Shown one piece after another: positions 1 to 6,239 of a DNA stretch of 12,626 bases (position 1 is its first letter; each line of letters opens with the position of its first letter). Under the pieces are notes generated by a model that did no database searches, was not told the origin of the DNA, and saw only the letters and a list, made by a program, of their open reading frames with translations. Source of the DNA: an uncultured Opitutales bacterium (GTDB lineage: Bacteria; Verrucomicrobiota; Verrucomicrobiia; Opitutales; Intestinicryptomonadaceae); the NCBI GenBank assembly GCA_900546565.1, contig URDC01000044.1:1-12626 (forward strand), given 5' to 3'. The position numbers and the translations under genes are program-made.

Positions 1-232
1 GCAGGTGTTGTTTACTTTCGAGGTAGATTTTGAAACCGTCCTCGAACGATTTTTCCGTGTTGCGAATGTTGCGCAAACCGACTTCGATTACCTTTGCGAC
101 GAACTGAATGTCGGTGAGTGGCGAGTTTGAGGGCTTGGCGTCCAAGATGTTATTTACGAATCTTATGGAGTCGAAAGCCGACACTTTCGCTCCGCCCAAC
201 ATACCTTTAAATAAATCTTTTTCTGTTTCCAT
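1..232 (-). CDS. Hypothetical protein, 3' end outside window
   Basis: Reading the minus strand from an ATG at 232-230 gives 77 open codons to the window edge, beginning METEKDLFKGMLGGAKVS and continuing with FDSIRFVNNILDAKPSNSPL. The codons are G/C-ending like those of the backbone genes, which supports a real gene. I do not recognise the family. The visible part is soluble, mixed helical, with no signal peptide or membrane segment. No Shine-Dalgarno sequence precedes the ATG. Instead a perfect palindrome covers the start codon, and a -10-like TATTTT (245-240) ends 7 nt before it, so translation may be leaderless or nearly so. The product cannot be named from this N-terminal fragment. Confidence 0.6.
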   Translation of the reverse strand, partial: METEKDLFKGMLGGAKVSAFDSIRFVNNILDAKPSNSPLTDIQFVAKVIEVGLRNIRNTEKSFEDGFKIYLESKQHL

Positions 233-250
233 CGTATTTAAAATACGATG
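230..250. promoter_or_regulatory. Perfect palindrome over a start codon (operator-like)
   Basis: Two 10-base arms, CATCGTATTT (230-239) and AAATACGATG (241-250), are exact reverse complements around a single central A. The site contains the ATG of the minus-strand gene and, symmetrically, an ATG at 248-250 on the plus strand. It lies between divergently read genes. The symmetry and position fit a homodimeric repressor operator. A transcript hairpin hiding the start codon is also possible. Which protein binds is unknown. Confidence 0.5.
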
Positions 251-301
251 CTCAGTTTTCTGGGATTTTTAGAAGAAATCAATTGCATGGAAAGGATTCT
301 C

Positions 302-502
302 ATGAATAGCGGCACAACAAGTGAGGAGATTAAAGTGAAACAGGCCTTTGATGAAATGGCGAAAGATATCCAAGATGAAAAATTTTATATCTCTTGGATA
401 GATAACTTGGATATCGATGTTAAATGGGTAAAGCAATGCTTGTGTTTTGATTGCCACCTTTTTTATTTGATGGGAATGGTGCTATATATAGGCCTTTTTT
501 AG
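302..502 (+). CDS. Small hypothetical protein (66 aa)
   Basis: The chosen ATG at 302 is preceded by AAAGG at 291-295 (6-nt spacing). In-frame ATGs at 248 and 287 have no comparable ribosome-binding site. The protein starts MNSGTTSEEIKVKQAFDEMA, is acidic and helical for about 35 residues, then runs through DIDVKWVKQCLCFDCHLFYL to a hydrophobic C-terminus that could form one short membrane segment. A CxxxC-like pair (CLCFDC) precedes that segment. I do not recognise a family. A weak A+T-rich hairpin plus T-run follows the stop. The DNA is A+T-rich like the next gene and unlike the rest of the window. It could be a remnant rather than an active gene. Confidence 0.4.
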   Translation: MNSGTTSEEIKVKQAFDEMAKDIQDEKFYISWIDNLDIDVKWVKQCLCFDCHLFYLMGMVLYIGLF

Positions 503-510
503 AAAACATT

Positions 511-537
511 TCTTTATCATTAAAGAGAGATTTTTTT
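511..537 (+). terminator. Weak factor-independent terminator
   Basis: TCTTTA (511-516) and TAAAGA (521-526) form a 6-bp stem with a TCAT loop, followed after GAGA by seven T residues (531-537). The stem is A+T-rich and short, so termination may be partial. It sits just after the small ORF ending at 502 and before the Sel1-repeat gene. Confidence 0.4.
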
Positions 538-579
538 CTTTATTTCGAAATATATATATAGACGAATTTATTGTTTTTT

Positions 580-1779
580 ATGAAGGTGTATTTTTTTCTT
601 GTATTATGCGCTCTTACGTTTTTTCGAGGCGTTTGTTCTGCCGAACTCCCCTATAAGGATTTGAATTGGGATGATGTTGTTAGTTTGATTAAGCGTGAGA
701 TTGCTGAGGAACCTTCGAGGCATAAGGCTAATTTAAAAGCTGGGATAACTTCGAATGTCCAAGGTTCGGCTACGCTACACCGAATTTTTTCTGGTTGTAA
801 ATTTGAAGCAGAAAAAGGGGATGCTCATGCTCAACATATTTTAGGCGCATTTTACTTTTACGGTTTTGATGGAACGTTGTTTAGGGAAGATGTAAAAAAA
901 GCTTTTCTTTGGCAGGAGAGTTCTGCAAAACAAGGCTACTTTGAAGCGATGTATTTATTGGGTTGTTGGTATGCTACAAAAAAGTACCAAAATGCATCGG
1001 AATTTTTTTATTGGACTGAAAGGTTGTCTAAGCTCGATTGTAAATATAAACATTGGGCTGAATATCAGTTGAGCCTGTGCTATTTTACAGGATTTGGCGT
1101 TGCCCCTGATAAGGAAAAATCTTTCTTTTATTGTGAAAAATCGGCTATTGGAGAATATTCCGATGCAACGTTGGATTTGGCCCTGAAATACGAAAAAGGG
1201 GAAGGAACATTAAAAAATTTAAAGAAGGCATTGTTTTGGTTTAAAGTAGCTGCTGAGCATAATGTAGTTGGGGCTCGTGAACGTGTTGACGAATATGAAA
1301 ATTTAAAAAAGGAAATATTGTCACTTTGGAGAGAGAGTTTAAATTCAAAAAGAAAAAAGAGTGAGGCGTATCAAAAGATGGTAGAAGGACGGAGGTTATT
1401 GGTTGCCAAAAGTTCGCACAATGGCTTTGAATACAGGTCAGGATACGGTTTGGCTGCCCGTACTGATAATTCTGCGGCAAATTCAAAAGGAAGTAGTTTG
1501 ATAGCCGAAGGTGAACGCATGATGGCTGAAATAGAGGCGTTAAACAATAGGTTATCGTCGGCAACGATAGCAGCAATGGATTTATATGAGAGTATTCAGG
1601 TTAAATCTAAAAAATCTGATAAAAAAATGACTTGTATTGTATTATATTATGATAATGAAATATTAATCGCAATAAATTGTAGAACCAGTAAAATTGTAAA
1701 ATTTGATGCGTCTAAATATTTAGAAGAAGACTCTCTTAAAAAATTAGCCGAATTTGTATCTCCGCGAAGGATGATGTAA
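580..1779 (+). CDS. Secreted Sel1-repeat (TPR-like) protein
   Basis: The ATG at 580 gives 399 aa. A TTG nine bases upstream is in frame but would only spoil the signal peptide. Residues 1-21 form a Sec signal peptide with likely cleavage VCSA/E. About residues 77-232 carry roughly four Sel1-like helical repeats, with hallmarks such as AEKGDAHAQHILGAFYFYG, SAKQGYFEAMYLLG, GEGTLKNLKKALFWFKVAAE. Residues 233-270 are charged and probably coiled coil. The C-terminal ~60 residues are unfamiliar. Sel1 proteins are protein-interaction scaffolds, and a periplasmic or secreted one often works in envelope or host interaction; no partner is evident here. No good Shine-Dalgarno sequence is seen. TATATATA at 551-560 could supply a -10 element. 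The gene is markedly A+T-rich compared with its neighbours, suggesting acquisition from elsewhere. It ends at the terminator at 1818-1842. Confidence 0.85.
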   Translation: MKVYFFLVLCALTFFRGVCSAELPYKDLNWDDVVSLIKREIAEEPSRHKANLKAGITSNVQGSATLHRIFSGCKFEAEKGDAHAQHILGAFYFYGFDGTLFREDVKKAFLWQESSAKQGYFEAMYLLGCWYATKKYQNASEFFYWTERLSKLDCKYKHWAEYQLSLCYFTGFGVAPDKEKSFFYCEKSAIGEYSDATLDLALKYEKGEGTLKNLKKALFWFKVAAEHNVVGARERVDEYENLKKEILSLWRESLNSKRKKSEAYQKMVEGRRLLVAKSSHNGFEYRSGYGLAARTDNSAANSKGSSLIAEGERMMAEIEALNNRLSSATIAAMDLYESIQVKSKKSDKKMTCIVLYYDNEILIAINCRTSKIVKFDASKYLEEDSLKKLAEFVSPRRMM

Positions 1780-1817
1780 TAGAGATTTTTATTTGATGTA
1801 ATGTTTGCGGGAAAGGT

Positions 1818-1842
1818 AAAAGTAGAATTCTTCTACTTTTTT
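1818..1842. terminator. Terminator between convergent genes
   Basis: A perfect 10-bp stem, AAAAGTAGAA (1818-1827) with TTCTACTTTT (1831-1840) and a TTC loop, is followed by two more T. It lies 38 bases after the Sel1-gene stop and 23 bases beyond the 3' end of the minus-strand acetyltransferase, so it probably serves the plus strand first and partly both. Confidence 0.75.
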
Positions 1843-1865
1843 GGTGTGGTGGTATATGGGGTGGG

Positions 1866-2363
1866 TTAGAGGAGGAGTTGGTAATCTTCGATATCGAGGA
1901 GAGTGTCGAATTTTATTCCGACGTGGTTGAAGTGTGACGCCTTTTTAAAGCCGAATTTTTCGTGGAAGATGATGCTGTTTTTATTATCGGCGGTTATGCA
2001 AGCTATGAGGGTTTTGCAATGTCGCGCCCTGCACTGTGCGATGAGTTCTGCGTAGAGTGATGTGCCGATATGTCTGCCCAGATTATCGGGGTGGGTATAG
2101 ATTGTGCTCTCCCAAGTATGTGTGTATGCGGGTTTGGTTTTCCACGGGTGGGCGTATGCGAAGGCGAGGATTTTATTTGTGTGTGAATCGCGGTAGGTGA
2201 GGTATGGGTAAGTCGGGGCAAGGGTTTGGATTTGTTGTATGGTTTGTTCTTGGGTTTGCAGGGTGATGTCGAAAGTGGCGGTGGAGTGTTTGACGTAATA
2301 ATTGTAGATGTCGGTTATTTCCCCCGCGTCGTGAGGGGTGGCGAATTCGATTTGCGGTATCAT
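1866..2363 (-). CDS. GNAT N-acetyltransferase, phosphinothricin acetyltransferase (Pat/MnaT) type
   Basis: The ATG at 2363 gives 165 aa and puts the usual family start (MIPQIEFATPHDAGEITDIY) at residue 1. The reading frame extends upstream to a TTG at 2402, but that would add 13 unlike residues and overlap the predicted promoter. Family marks in order: IYNYYV and STATF near residues 19-31; HTWESTIYTHPDNLGRHIG around residues 82-100, including the acetyl-CoA pyrophosphate-binding R-x-x-G turn; and a C-terminal KFGFKKASHFNHVGIKFD...D stretch diagnostic of this subfamily. Known relatives acetylate phosphinothricin, methionine sulfone/sulfoximine or other small amines with acetyl-CoA in the cytoplasm; the substrate here is not predictable. 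It is convergent with the Sel1-repeat gene and divergent from the antiporter. No Shine-Dalgarno sequence; a very short leader is likely. Confidence 0.88.
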   Translation of the reverse strand: MIPQIEFATPHDAGEITDIYNYYVKHSTATFDITLQTQEQTIQQIQTLAPTYPYLTYRDSHTNKILAFAYAHPWKTKPAYTHTWESTIYTHPDNLGRHIGTSLYAELIAQCRARHCKTLIACITADNKNSIIFHEKFGFKKASHFNHVGIKFDTLLDIEDYQLLL

Positions 2364-2373
2364 ATGGTGTGTG

Positions 2374-2402
2374 GTTTTAGGCGCGCGGGGTATCGGTTGC
2401 AA
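2374..2402 (-). promoter_or_regulatory. Predicted sigma70-type promoter for the acetyltransferase
   Basis: On the minus strand TTGCAA (2402-2397) is followed after 17 bases by TAAAAC (2379-2374). Transcription would start near 2367, about 4 nt before the ATG at 2363, giving a nearly leaderless mRNA in line with the missing Shine-Dalgarno sequence. A second GGTTGCAA lies 28 bp away (2423-2430), a possible paired protein-binding site. By eye only. Confidence 0.35.
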
Positions 2403-2509
2403 GTGATTTTTTTGAGGATTGGGGTTGCAAATGTTGTGCGGCGGTGGCAGAAGTTTTCTTCGATTTTTTATCGGACTTTTCGAAAAATTTTTTGCGAGGA
2501 TTTTATATT

Positions 2510-4843
2510 ATGGACGCGCACGGTTCGGTTTCGCTTTTGAGTGATTTGGCGGTTATTATTGTAGCGGCTACGATTTCGATGAAGGTTTCGTCGGTTTTCA
2601 AGATTCCGCAGCTATTGGGGTTTATTGTTGTGGGGATTTTGCTTTCGCCCGTGTTGGGGTTGATTAAATCGGGCGAGAGTATTTCGCAGCTCGGCGAGCT
2701 TGGTGTGATGTTTATGATGTTCTTTGTGGGAATGGAATTCAACATCGAGAAGCTCAAAAAGGTTTTCGCCCCGAGTATACTGGGAATCGGCTCGCAGATT
2801 GTGGCGATGGGGGCATTGGGGCTTTTTGCGGCGCGGTGTATGCATATGACGGTTGTCGACGGGATATTTCTCGGCGGCGTATTGGCGATGAGTTCGACGA
2901 TTGTGATTGTGGAAATTTTTTCGCGCCGCGGCGATTTGTCGAAATTGTATGCGCAGATTGCAATCGGCATTCTGATTATCGAAGACATTTTTGCGGTGTT
3001 TTTATTGGTGGTGCTCTCGGGGCTTTCGTCGGGGCAGCTGCCGTCGGCAGCGGAGCTTGCGAGGTCGACGTTGGCGATTCTCAGTTTTATGATTACGATT
3101 TTCGTAATCGGGAAGCTCGTTGTTCCGAAAGCGTTGCGCAAATTCGCCTCGGACGGGAACAGGCAGGAGCTTATTATGGCGATTTTCTGTCTGATTATGG
3201 GGCTTGGCGAGCTGGCGGAGCTGTCGAATTTATCGCTGTCGCTAGGGGCGTTTATGGCGGGATCGGTGATTTCGGGCTCGGACGTTTCGCGCAGGGTCGA
3301 GCACATAACAGACCCGTTCAGGAATTTGTTCGTGGCGTTGTTTTTCGTGTCGGTGGGCACGCAGATAAATCCGAAGATGATTTTGGAGCTTTGGCTGCCG
3401 ATTGTGCTGATTTCGGCGGGCGTTGTGGTGTTTCAGACGCTGGCGTGTTTTTGCGGCATTGTTGCGGGTGGCGCGCGGTGTCGGGACGCGTATCTTGCTG
3501 CCGTCAACAAGGCTCAGATTGGCGAATTCAGTTTCGTGATTGCGGGGCTCGGGATTTCAAGCGGGGTGATGAACCCCTCGATTATGGCGATTGCGATGGG
3601 CGTTTCGTTTTTGACGGTATTTGTCAATCCGCTTGTTTCAGGCGTGTCGGACAGGGTTATCGGGTTTTGCTCGCGCGTCGCGCCGAAGCCGCTTATTTCG
3701 GCGTTGGACGTTTACGGGCGTTTCGTGAACTCGGTTTCGAAAAACGCGTCGGGAAGCTCGAAGTTTGCGGGGTTTATGCCGCGCTTTCTGGAAATTTTCA
3801 TCTACACGCTGCTATTTAGCGCGGTGATGTTTGTGGCGGCGTGGTGTGCGGACTGGGTTGAAGGCGTGAAGTTGCCCGCGGCGGAATGGATAGCGGTCGC
3901 GGTTTGGGTTTTGGCGGCGGCGGTATCGCTGCCCGCGCTGGCGGGGGTGTTGAAGGCTGTCGGCAACTGCGCGAAGATGATTGTCGAGCGTGGCGACGCC
4001 CGCGGAGGAATGCGCGGCGGCAGGCTGCACGCGGTTTTGCGGGCGGTGTTCGGCGCGGTTATTGTGGCGTTGTTTGCGCTGGTGTATTTCGCGTTCGTGT
4101 TTGCGTTCCTGCCGGTGCGCAATGCGGTCGTGATTTTGGCGGTAAGTCTGGTGCTGCTTGCGGTGTTTTTCAGAAGGTCGTTTTCGGCGTTGCGGCACTC
4201 GCTTGAAGGACGGTTTTCGTCGGTCGTCAAGAGGCATTTGGAGAATGCGGAATCGTCGCGGCGCGAGCAGTTGTTCGACGGCGTGAAGTCGAGCAGGTCG
4301 TGGGCGCGCAACGTGGCGGAAGTGGAAATCGACGAATTTGCCGATGCTGCGGGCAAGAGCATTGCCGAGCTTGCCATACGCAGCAAGACGGGCGCGGAAA
4401 TTGCCGTCGTGAAGAGGGGGCGGTTCCCGATTTTCAATATAACGTCGCAGCTGAGACTGTATCCGGAGGACGTTGTGGTTTTGTGCGCGTCGGACAGCCA
4501 GATTTCGGAGGCTGAAAAGATTTTGACGCGCAAAGCTCCGATAAAGTCGCTCGACGAGGAGGCGGCCGAATGGGTGGGCGATATAAAGTTGGAGGAATTC
4601 GAGGTCGCGGAAGGTTCGAAGCTCTGCGAGATGTCGCTTAAACAGTCGGAGTTGCCGCGGCGTTTCGGCGTGAAGGTTATGGACGTGTTTGTGGGCGGCT
4701 CGCGCGAGCCGTCGCAGCCAGACCCGTCGGCGCATTTTAGTGTCGGCGACAAACTGCTGTGTATGGGCTCTGCCGCGATTTTCGACAAGTTTGCCGACGA
4801 ATGCGGACTTGTAAGAACGGACGAGTTGTCGGGCGGGATTTGA
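2510..4843 (+). CDS. CPA2 (Kef-like) cation:proton antiporter with two TrkA-C domains
   Basis: The ATG at 2510 has GAGGA at 2496-2500 (9-nt spacing), giving 777 aa; an upstream in-frame ATG at 2444 has no support. Residues ~10-390 form a Na+/H+-exchanger domain (PF00999 type) with GELGVMFMMFFVGMEFN, LAMSSTIVIVEIFSRRGDL, GILIIEDIFAVFLLVVL (acidic ED pair where the transported ion is expected to bind) and LGAFMAGSV...DPFRNLFVALFFVSVGT. Four or so extra membrane helices follow at ~425-555, then a charged linker, then two TrkA-C/RCK-C-like domains at ~600-675 and ~690-770. No TrkA-N nucleotide-binding domain is visible. The expected role is inner-membrane K+ or Na+ exchange for H+, gated by a small ligand at the TrkA-C domains; cyclic di-AMP binds this domain in some relatives, but that is not shown here. 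It is monocistronic, ended by a strong terminator. Confidence 0.92.
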   Translation: MDAHGSVSLLSDLAVIIVAATISMKVSSVFKIPQLLGFIVVGILLSPVLGLIKSGESISQLGELGVMFMMFFVGMEFNIEKLKKVFAPSILGIGSQIVAMGALGLFAARCMHMTVVDGIFLGGVLAMSSTIVIVEIFSRRGDLSKLYAQIAIGILIIEDIFAVFLLVVLSGLSSGQLPSAAELARSTLAILSFMITIFVIGKLVVPKALRKFASDGNRQELIMAIFCLIMGLGELAELSNLSLSLGAFMAGSVISGSDVSRRVEHITDPFRNLFVALFFVSVGTQINPKMILELWLPIVLISAGVVVFQTLACFCGIVAGGARCRDAYLAAVNKAQIGEFSFVIAGLGISSGVMNPSIMAIAMGVSFLTVFVNPLVSGVSDRVIGFCSRVAPKPLISALDVYGRFVNSVSKNASGSSKFAGFMPRFLEIFIYTLLFSAVMFVAAWCADWVEGVKLPAAEWIAVAVWVLAAAVSLPALAGVLKAVGNCAKMIVERGDARGGMRGGRLHAVLRAVFGAVIVALFALVYFAFVFAFLPVRNAVVILAVSLVLLAVFFRRSFSALRHSLEGRFSSVVKRHLENAESSRREQLFDGVKSSRSWARNVAEVEIDEFADAAGKSIAELAIRSKTGAEIAVVKRGRFPIFNITSQLRLYPEDVVVLCASDSQISEAEKILTRKAPIKSLDEEAAEWVGDIKLEEFEVAEGSKLCEMSLKQSELPRRFGVKVMDVFVGGSREPSQPDPSAHFSVGDKLLCMGSAAIFDKFADECGLVRTDELSGGI

Positions 4844-4849
4844 CGTTAA

Positions 4850-4888
4850 AAACGGCGCAAAAATCGCATGTTGCGCCGTTTCTTTTTT
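4850..4888. terminator. Strong bidirectional terminator
   Basis: AACGGCGCAA (4851-4860) pairs perfectly with TTGCGCCGTT (4871-4880), extended by A4850-T4881, around a 10-nt loop, and is followed by TCTTTTTT. In the minus direction the stem is followed by TTTTTAACG. It separates the antiporter from the convergent small gene ending at 4901. Confidence 0.9.
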
Positions 4889-4900
4889 GTCTAATCGTTA

Positions 4901-5140
4901 CTATTTGATGGCGTGGCAGGGGCATTTACACTTTTTGGGTTTGCGTATGCCCGAATGTTTGAAGCGCGGTTGAAGTTCCCGTTTTTGGACGTATTGCTTT
5001 TGTTCCTGTTTTTCGGCGTTTAAACACGGGCACGGCTGTGCGGGTGTATTTCGGGACTGCGTTGTGTCCGCGGCAAGGCAGGTTGATGTTATCGTGCCTG
5101 CAATGCCCAATATAATTGATATTCTTTTCAACGTTTTCAT
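4901..5140 (-). CDS. Small secreted cysteine-rich protein
   Basis: The ATG at 5140 gives 79 aa and is preceded by AAGAG a few bases upstream. A longer frame from 5299 has no ribosome site and would bury the signal peptide. Residues 1-24 are a Sec signal peptide (KTLKR, then IIL...SIILGIAGTITS-like core, cleavage near CLA/AD). The mature part is about 55 residues, rich in Lys and Gln, with cysteines grouped as PCPC (36-39) and KCKCPCH (70-76). Such clusters can bind metal or form disulfides in the periplasm; no family is recognised and no function is assigned. It is monocistronic, with a terminator on each side. C21 is not in a convincing lipobox, so a lipoprotein is less likely. Confidence 0.6.
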   Translation of the reverse strand: MKTLKRISIILGIAGTITSTCLAADTTQSRNTPAQPCPCLNAEKQEQKQYVQKRELQPRFKHSGIRKPKKCKCPCHAIK

Positions 5141-5174
5141 TTCTCTTAGATTTTTGTAAATTGCGCTGAATTGA

Positions 5175-5204
5175 TTTTTAGTTGTTAGTGCGCCTTCGTT
5201 GCAA
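5175..5204 (-). promoter_or_regulatory. Possible promoter of the small Cys-rich gene
   Basis: On the minus strand TTGCAA (5204-5199) is followed after 18 bases by TAAAAA (5180-5175), placing a start near 5168, about 28 nt before the ATG at 5140. It lies directly downstream of a minus-strand terminator (5207-5242), which fits an independent transcription unit. Consensus match is modest. Confidence 0.3.
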
Positions 5205-5206
5205 CC

Positions 5207-5242
5207 TAAAAAACAAAAAACATTCCGTAAATATGGAATGTT
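5207..5242 (-). terminator. Minus-strand factor-independent terminator
   Basis: Read on the minus strand, AACATTCC and GGAATGTT (5242-5235 and 5226-5219) form a perfect 8-bp stem with an 8-nt loop, followed by TTTTTTGTTTTTTAGG-type sequence. The last minus-strand gene upstream stops at 5497, so any transcript ended here carries about 250 nt of 3' leader-like RNA containing the structured element at 5321-5526. Confidence 0.75.
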
Positions 5243-5280
5243 CCCGTGAAAAATGAATTTTTGTGTAGGCGTTGGACAAA

Positions 5281-5304
5281 GGCGTATTGATAAAGTCAAT
5301 CGCC
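5281..5304. other. Bulged hairpin of unknown role
   Basis: GGCG-(T)-ATTGA (5281-5290) pairs with TCAAT-CGCC (5296-5304) around TAAAG, a 9-bp stem with one bulged T. It lies between the structured element and the minus-strand terminator. Apart from this, the terminator and the weak promoter, I see no gene in 5141-5320. Confidence 0.4.
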
Positions 5305-5320
5305 GCCTGTTTTCGTCATT

Positions 5321-5526
5321 TAAAAACGCCAGTTTTTATCGAAAATCGCGAGGTTCGGATTAGGATTCGTGTCTTATGAGGCGAAACGTACTTAGGTACG
5401 TGAGCCCGAAATAAAACCGAATGATAACCGAACCGCTTGCTTTTGAATTTTTCTCTTATAATGCGAAGCTCAACCTCAAAAAAAGAAAAATTTAATTCAA
5501 AAGCAAGCCCTCGCGGTTTTCGAAAA
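5321..5526. repeat. Nested inverted-repeat element with three-way-junction fold
   Basis: Three helices nest without conflict. P1: 5339-5353 with 5509-5523 (15 pairs, one T:G, so complete only in plus-strand RNA). P2: GGTTCGG (5352-5358) with CCGAACC (5428-5434), then TTA/TAA and ATTCG (5365-5369)/CGAAT (5418-5422), TTAT/ATAA, GGC/GCC and a terminal hairpin ACGTAC-TTAG-GTACGT (5386-5401) with GA/GAA internal loops. P3: GCTTGCTTTTGAATT (5435-5449) perfectly with 5494-5508, extended by TTTTTC/GAAAAA. AAAAAC-GCCA-GTTTTT (5322-5337) abuts it. P1 and P3 right arms overlap the last 27 nt of the FNT gene. It may be a structured RNA, a non-autonomous mobile repeat or both; no transposase or target-site duplication was found. 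Confidence 0.65.
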
Positions 5527-6183
5527 GAGGAGGGCGCCGACGGCATTGCCCAGTATCATCAGGGCGAGATACGCAAAGGCGTGCAAATCCCAACAATCGG
5601 CAGCCCAGAAATAGAACATATTCGCGACACAGTGTTCGAATCCGCATAGAATAAACACCATTACGGGCAGAATCACAAAAAGCCAGCTTTTGGTCTTCTT
5701 GTAGCCGTCGACGGCGAGGAACATCATTGCTCCGCACGCGCAGGCAAGCAGGAAGATACTAAGCGGGGTATCGTTTAGCTTTGCCTGACACATAAGTTGA
5801 AGGCGCGTGAGTTTTTCGCCCGTTGTCGCGAGAATGCCGGTCGGGAGAGCGTCGAATGCGCGGGTGCAGCGGAATGCAAGGGCGACCGCCGCAGTTCCGA
5901 CAAAATTGCCGAGGATGATTATCGGAAAGTAAAGTGGGGCTTGGCGCGGATTCGTGGGCGGCGTTTTTTGGTAGGGGCTTTCGAAGGAAAGATAGCCGAT
6001 TTTGCCCGTGTAGAGGTCGTAACCGCGGGCGACGACGGTCAGCAGCCCGAGCGAGAAGAGGAACGAGCCGACAACGCTGCCGTTGGGCAGGGAGGCACAG
6101 CACAGATAGACCGTCCCGCCGAAGGCAATCATCGCCCCCGCGAGAACGGAGTTTACAAAGTAATTCAGAGATTTTTTCATCAT
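5497..6183 (-). CDS. Formate/nitrite transporter (FNT) family protein
   Basis: 228 aa from the ATG at 6183 (the next codon is also ATG). Six membrane segments alternate with short loops. The hallmark GFEHCVANMFYF near residue 180 matches the FNT pore signature with its central histidine (FocA/NirC family), and AGAMIAFGGTVYL near residue 15 and paired GN-x-x-G turns (ILGNFVGTA, ILGNAVGAL) support the fold. Relatives are inner-membrane pentameric channels for formate, nitrite or hydrosulfide; the substrate is undefined here. The protein is on the short side for the family. Its last residues, SKTARACF, are encoded by the arms of the inverted-repeat element, so the native C-terminus may have been replaced. 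No Shine-Dalgarno sequence; the -10-like TATATG ends 7 nt before the ATG. Divergent from tRNA-Gly. Confidence 0.85.
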   Translation of the reverse strand: MMKKSLNYFVNSVLAGAMIAFGGTVYLCCASLPNGSVVGSFLFSLGLLTVVARGYDLYTGKIGYLSFESPYQKTPPTNPRQAPLYFPIIILGNFVGTAAVALAFRCTRAFDALPTGILATTGEKLTRLQLMCQAKLNDTPLSIFLLACACGAMMFLAVDGYKKTKSWLFVILPVMVFILCGFEHCVANMFYFWAADCWDLHAFAYLALMILGNAVGALLFSKTARACF

Positions 6184-6190
6184 GGACGGA

Positions 6191-6219
6191 CATATAGCAA
6201 AGCTGGCGGTCGGAGTCGA
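6191..6219 (-). promoter_or_regulatory. Possible promoter for the FNT gene, leaderless
   Basis: Minus-strand TCGACT (6219-6214), 17-base spacer, TATATG (6196-6191); each hexamer matches consensus at 4 of 6. Only 7 nt separate the -10 element from the ATG at 6183, so transcription would begin at or next to the start codon. Confidence 0.3.
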
Positions 6220-6239
6220 GCGATTTTTTGAAAAATAGC

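Noticed and set aside
2503..4788. Long open frames antisense to, or shifted from, the antiporter gene
   Set aside because: Their translations are low-complexity (Ser/Thr/Ala- or Arg-rich) without domains, as expected from shadows of biased codons.
5266..5304. Resemblance of this stretch (TGTAGGC, CAAAGGC, ATTG, GCCGCC order) to the end of the 91-bp repeat in the aldolase gene
   Set aside because: Only short words match, with differing spacing. It could be a decayed copy, but chance cannot be excluded by eye.
5321..5526. Insertion sequence or integron attC site
   Set aside because: No transposase or integrase reading frame and no recognisable attC core sites; only the folded structure is visible.
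5316..5546. A 76-codon minus-strand frame across the inverted-repeat element
   Set aside because: It overlaps the FNT 3' end in another frame, follows the palindromic arms and has no ribosome site. The base pairing explains the sequence better than coding.
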